Source: Pseudobacter sp051955275 | GTDB lineage: Bacteria; Bacteroidota; Bacteroidia; Chitinophagales; Chitinophagaceae | Assembly (NCBI RefSeq): GCF_051955275.1 | Contig: NZ_JBQCGW010000215.1 | Span: 5,799-69,798 of the forward strand | Direction: 5' to 3' | Length of the DNA: 64,000 nt | Shown here: positions 60,832 through 64,000 of the stretch, one piece after another | Position numbering within the stretch: the first letter of the stretch is position 1 | Layout: each line of letters opens with the position of its first letter | Notes under the pieces: model-generated | Seen by the model: only the letters and a program-made list of their open reading frames with translations | What the model was told of the DNA's origin: nothing | Databases searched by the model: none | Made by a program: the position numbers and the translations under genes

Positions 60832-61332
60832 ATGCAATTACAACAGGCTGTCAACAACATTTTTGTTCAGCTTGCCGGGACTTTGGAGCAATTGTCCGGG
60901 CAAGAATATATCCAGCCCTGTAAAACCCTTTCTGACCATACCATTGGCCAGCATGTAAGGCATATCATCGAATTATTTCAGTGCCTGGAACAGGGTTACG
61001 ATCAGGGAACAGTAAACTATGAAAAAAGAAAAAGGGATCTGCTGATCGAAACGGATAAGGAACTGGCAGGCTCGCTGCTCAAAGCGATCCATCAGAACCT
61101 CAGCCGTGAAGACAGAACGCTGGTACTGGAAGCTGCCTACGATGAGCATTCAGCCATACCGGTTCAGATCGGTACCAATTATTACCGCGAAGTGGCCTAT
61201 AACCTTGAACATACCATCCATCATATGGCATTGATCAGGATCGGCATCAACGAAGTAGCGGATATTGCCCTGCCGGAAAATTTCGGTGTGGCATCATCCA
61301 CCGTTAAGCATAAGCAACAATGTGTACAGTAA
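60832..61332 (+). CDS. DinB-like four-helix protein
   Basis: A 166-aa protein with the DinB-like arrangement of His residues for a metal site: His in SDHTIGQHVRHIIELFQ (helix 2) and EHTIHHMALIRI (late helix). DinB-fold proteins are putative metal-dependent enzymes, often thiol transferases, and the exact reaction is unknown. The gene opens a four-gene operon. Its 3' end overlaps the NRDE gene by 13 nt. Confidence 0.7.
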   Translation: MQLQQAVNNIFVQLAGTLEQLSGQEYIQPCKTLSDHTIGQHVRHIIELFQCLEQGYDQGTVNYEKRKRDLLIETDKELAGSLLKAIHQNLSREDRTLVLEAAYDEHSAIPVQIGTNYYREVAYNLEHTIHHMALIRIGINEVADIALPENFGVASSTVKHKQQCVQ

Positions 61333-62048
61333 CTTTTGTACCCTCGGGTGAAACCCTTTACATTACTTCCAACAGAGATGAAAAAAACTCGCGGCCCGCA
61401 GCGGCATCGCCGGAGATCACGGAGTTTCCATCAGGTGCTATTTTATTTCCCAAAGATCCGCATGCAGGCGGTACCTGGATAGCCGTCCATGAAAATGGAA
61501 ATGCACTGGTATTCCTGAATGGCGGACTGGTGGCGCATACACCCAAACCACCGTACCGGAAGAGCAGGGGACTGATCCTGCTGGACCTCCTGGACAGTAC
61601 CTCGCCCGTGAACAGCTTCCTGGCCATCAACCTCAACAATATCGAGCCCTTCACAGCCGTACTCTGGGAAGACAGGCTCCTGTTTGAATGCAGGTGGGAT
61701 GGAAAACGCAAACACCAGCGTGACCTGAACGGCGGGAAATCCCATATCTGGAGTTCCGTTACCCTCTATGACGAAGCAGTGATCAATAAACGAAAAGCAT
61801 GGTTCGAGGAATGGTCACAGGCTAACCAGCAACCCGATGGAAATGCCATCATGCATTTCCACCAGTTCACAGGGGATGGCGACAGGCACAATGATCTGCT
61901 CATGGACCGCGAAGGCGTTGTAGGCACCGTAAGCGTTACGCAACTGCAATTGCAGCCCGGAGGCGCCACCATGCAGTACCTTGATGTGAAGCGCAACGAA
62001 ATCATATCCGTATCTTTATCACAGGAAAAAACAATGGCCGTCCGCTAA
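61320..62048 (+). CDS. NRDE-family (TANGO2-like) protein
   Basis: The 242-aa protein begins MCTVTFVPSGETLYITSNRD, with the invariant second-residue Cys and the NRDE motif of the TANGO2/NRDE family (an N-terminal-nucleophile-like fold). The block PHAGGTWIAVHENGNALVFL is also family-typical. The function in bacteria is not firmly known; eukaryotic TANGO2 is linked to haem and lipid handling. It overlaps the DinB-like gene and, by one base (TAATG), the ATP-grasp gene. Confidence 0.88.
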   Translation: MCTVTFVPSGETLYITSNRDEKNSRPAAASPEITEFPSGAILFPKDPHAGGTWIAVHENGNALVFLNGGLVAHTPKPPYRKSRGLILLDLLDSTSPVNSFLAINLNNIEPFTAVLWEDRLLFECRWDGKRKHQRDLNGGKSHIWSSVTLYDEAVINKRKAWFEEWSQANQQPDGNAIMHFHQFTGDGDRHNDLLMDREGVVGTVSVTQLQLQPGGATMQYLDVKRNEIISVSLSQEKTMAVR

Positions 62049-63112
62049 TGAATTTCTTTCAGCAGCTTTTCCATCGCCCCTTTTTCATCAGGCTGTTCAA
62101 CTGGGAATACTGGAGTTTTGCAGCCGTCTACACCTGGATCTACCCGGTCTGGTTCCTGCTCTGCCTGCGGGCCAGGAGTTTCTTCTTTTTCGCGGCAGCC
62201 AATCCCCGCATCCGCAACGGCGGTTTTCTCAACGAATCCAAAAAAGAAATTGTTCCATTGATACCTGAAGCATTGCATCCACGCACTGCTTTTTTTACAT
62301 TGCCCTGTAATGCAGAGCTCGTCCTGTCCGAACTGCAACGCAAGGGATTACATTTCCCGCTCATGGGCAAGCCCGATGTGGGCGGCCGGGGCCGCGGCGT
62401 GAAAGTACTGAAAGATGAAAACGATGTCCGCGAATATGTAAGCTCAGCCTTCCTGGATTTTCATATCCAGGAATACATACCTTACAAAAATGAGGTAGGC
62501 ATCTTTTATTGCCGCTATCCAAGCCAGGAGCGTGGAAGCATCACCGGTATAGTGGAAAAGGAGTTCATGACTGTTACAGGGGATGGAAAAAGCAATATGC
62601 GCGAACTGCTTTCCCGCAACAAGCGCGCCCTCATGTACATGGGTAGTTTTGAAAATCTCCACGGCGGATTTCTGGATAAGGTACTTCCTGCCGGAGAGCA
62701 ACAGGTGATCTCTCCCTTCGGCAATCATGCGCGTGGCGCGCGTTTCATTGATGCCACCCATCGCGTGGATGAAGAACTGACAGCCACCATCGATGCCATC
62801 TGCCGCCAGATCCCTGATTTTTATTACGGCCGTCTGGATGTGCGTTACCAGAGTTGGGAAGAGCTGAAAGCGGGCAAACATTTCGCTATCATTGAAGTGA
62901 ATGGCGCCGGTTCCGAGCCCACTCATATCTATGATCCGAAACATTCTCTTTTCTTTGCCTGGAAGGAGATCGTCCGTCATTGGATCATCCTGAACAGGAT
63001 CAGCAGGCAGAATAAAAAGAAAGGTCATCAGTACCTTTCGCTGCGCGAAGGCATTGCCATGTTCAGAGAGAACAAAATGTGGTCAGAGAAACTGGCGGCC
63101 ATGACAGACTAA
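62048..63112 (+). CDS. ATP-grasp family ligase-like protein (354 aa)
   Basis: The ATP-grasp pattern is visible: a Gly-rich loop (GKPDVGGRGRGVKVLKDE, about residues 111-128), hinge residues DFHIQEYIPYKNEVGIF, and the metal-binding strand end FYYGRLDVRY followed by AIIEVNGAGSEPTH. Such enzymes form amide or ester bonds through acyl phosphates, like D-Ala-D-Ala ligases or RimK. An N-terminal membrane-like segment (YTWIYPVWFLLCLRARSFFF) suggests membrane association. The substrate is unknown. It is coupled to the NRDE gene by the TAATG overlap. Confidence 0.82.
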   Translation: MNFFQQLFHRPFFIRLFNWEYWSFAAVYTWIYPVWFLLCLRARSFFFFAAANPRIRNGGFLNESKKEIVPLIPEALHPRTAFFTLPCNAELVLSELQRKGLHFPLMGKPDVGGRGRGVKVLKDENDVREYVSSAFLDFHIQEYIPYKNEVGIFYCRYPSQERGSITGIVEKEFMTVTGDGKSNMRELLSRNKRALMYMGSFENLHGGFLDKVLPAGEQQVISPFGNHARGARFIDATHRVDEELTATIDAICRQIPDFYYGRLDVRYQSWEELKAGKHFAIIEVNGAGSEPTHIYDPKHSLFFAWKEIVRHWIILNRISRQNKKKGHQYLSLREGIAMFRENKMWSEKLAAMTD

Positions 63113-63159
63113 GCAACACAGCATCACATCATTCAACAGTTAATATCAATCAATCCTGC

Positions 63160-63837
63160 ATGCAGCTTTTCCGCATCTTTTGTATCGGTCTTGGCATCAG
63201 CTTCCTCGGCACGCTGCCACTGGGAACGCTGAACGTGGCCGCCATGCAGATTGCGGTCACTGACGGCCTTCAACCGGCCCTGCTGTTCTCCCTCGGTGCC
63301 TTACTCGTAGAGATCTGTTACGTGCGGCTCAGCCTGGTAGCCATGGACTGGGTTCGTAAACAGGAAAAACTATTCCGATTACTTAACTGGATCACCCTGC
63401 TGATCATCATAGCACTCGCTGTCTCCTCATTCATCGCCGCCGCGCATCCGTCCGGCGAAGCGCAGAACGTGATCCTCAGCAACACCATGCCCCGTTTCTT
63501 TTTAGGCATCACGCTCAGTGCCATCAACCCGGTCCAGATCCCATTCTGGTTTGGCTGGAGCACCGTACTCTTTGCAAAGAATATCCTGCTACCAAAACCC
63601 TCTCATTACAATATTTACATACTTGGCATTGGCATCGGCACCTTTCTCGGCAATGCTGTATTCATCTTCGGTGGAAGATTAATGGTAAGCAGCCTCAACG
63701 CCAACCTGAACATCCTCAACTACATTATTGGGGGCGTGTTTGCCATCACGGCTATCATCCAGCTTTACCGCATGCTGACCAATAAGAAGGCCGCTACAGT
63801 ACAGGAAACTGATAGCTCAGAATCAGGTCACACCTAG
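63160..63837 (+). CDS. LysE-family transporter
   Basis: The start MQLFRIFCIGLGISFLGTLP at 63160 gives 225 aa, normal for LysE/RhtB exporters. A longer frame overlapping the ATP-grasp gene lacks family character. Six hydrophobic segments are visible, and the typical N-terminal PLGTLNVAAMQIAVTDGLQP and central ALLVEICYVRLSL are present. It would export amino acids or similar small molecules through the inner membrane. It follows the ATP-grasp gene by 47 nt and is probably the last gene of the operon. Confidence 0.85.
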   Translation: MQLFRIFCIGLGISFLGTLPLGTLNVAAMQIAVTDGLQPALLFSLGALLVEICYVRLSLVAMDWVRKQEKLFRLLNWITLLIIIALAVSSFIAAAHPSGEAQNVILSNTMPRFFLGITLSAINPVQIPFWFGWSTVLFAKNILLPKPSHYNIYILGIGIGTFLGNAVFIFGGRLMVSSLNANLNILNYIIGGVFAITAIIQLYRMLTNKKAATVQETDSSESGHT

Positions 63838-63930
63838 TTCGTACCTGGATCACACCCAGGTTAATCCCGTTTAAACGTAGCTTACATATAGCTTACAACT
63901 AGTTCACACCTAGGTCAAACCTGGCTCAGG
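63826..63930. repeat. Degenerate short repeats after the LysE-family gene
   Basis: CACACCTAG and ACCTGG-type words recur (63828, 63848, 63905 and nearby). ACCTGGATCACACCCAGGT near 63846 is a small palindrome that could form a hairpin. No gene is supported between 63838 and 64000. Confidence 0.3.
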
Positions 63931-64000
63931 CGCAGTTTGAGACCGGTACCGGAATATTGCGGTTTCCCCGGGGATACATCCAATTCTTTTCAGCATTTCG

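Noticed and set aside
63910..64000. Open minus-strand frame running in from the window end (ends PEPGLT then stop)
   Set aside because: Only about 30 codons are visible, with no motif. It could be the end of a gene beyond the window, but it cannot be told from chance.

Overview
The window looks like a chromosomal segment of a Bacteroidota bacterium, probably a Chitinophagaceae relative (inference). Grounds: long runs of FtsX/MacB-type permeases ending in NPVKSLRSE, giant Rhs proteins of the Bacteroidota type, a perfect TTG-N19-TAnnTTTG promoter, and small conserved Bacteroidota hypotheticals. The backbone is moderately GC-rich. A central accessory island (about 40.6-56.8 kb) is AT-richer and contains recombinases, IS remnants and toxin cassettes.

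1-22.4 kb: the start of an acyltransferase-3 family gene, then a long minus-strand efflux cluster. In transcription order it holds an HlyD/MacA-like adaptor, a 72-aa exported peptide, a LolD/MacB-type ATPase, six tandem paralogous 788-816 aa permeases, a second ATPase and a TolC-like outer-membrane protein. Facing it on the plus strand are a sigma-54 response regulator and its histidine kinase, the likely local control pair.

22.8-41.9 kb: a polymorphic-toxin locus. A 371-aa secreted protein, a 2510-aa secreted protein with a PA14 domain, and a 3337-aa Rhs protein lie in one transcription unit. The Rhs protein ends in a papain-like toxin tip (Cys3236/His3284/Asp3299). A 109-aa putative immunity gene starts on the base after the toxin stop codon.

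41.9-51.1 kb: an integrated mobile element with a DUF3987 ATPase, an XRE repressor, a lipoprotein, small membrane proteins, a RecA-fold ATPase, a DUF3871-like protein, an AAA ATPase with a C-terminal HTH, and two overlapping tyrosine recombinases, the second catalytically degenerate. The whole element is almost free of CpG dinucleotides (about 18 in 9.2 kb by hand count, none in the 1248-bp DUF3987 gene). The flanking DNA has ordinary CpG content. This is the most unusual signal in the window.

51.1-56.8 kb: a cassette graveyard. It contains an orphan Rhs tip with a different toxin domain and its putative immunity gene, a DUF4926 gene, a nucleotidyl-cyclase-like gene, an IS1-family transposase, two decayed relics of the mobile element, an antitoxin with a broken ParE-like toxin, and a third Rhs tip fused to a truncated, frameshifted IS256-family transposase.

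56.9-64 kb: ordinary chromosome again. It carries a large exported beta-rich protein, a conserved hypothetical, a CCG-domain Fe-S protein, and a tight operon of DinB-like, NRDE, ATP-grasp and LysE-family genes. No rRNA, tRNA or CRISPR array was recognised.
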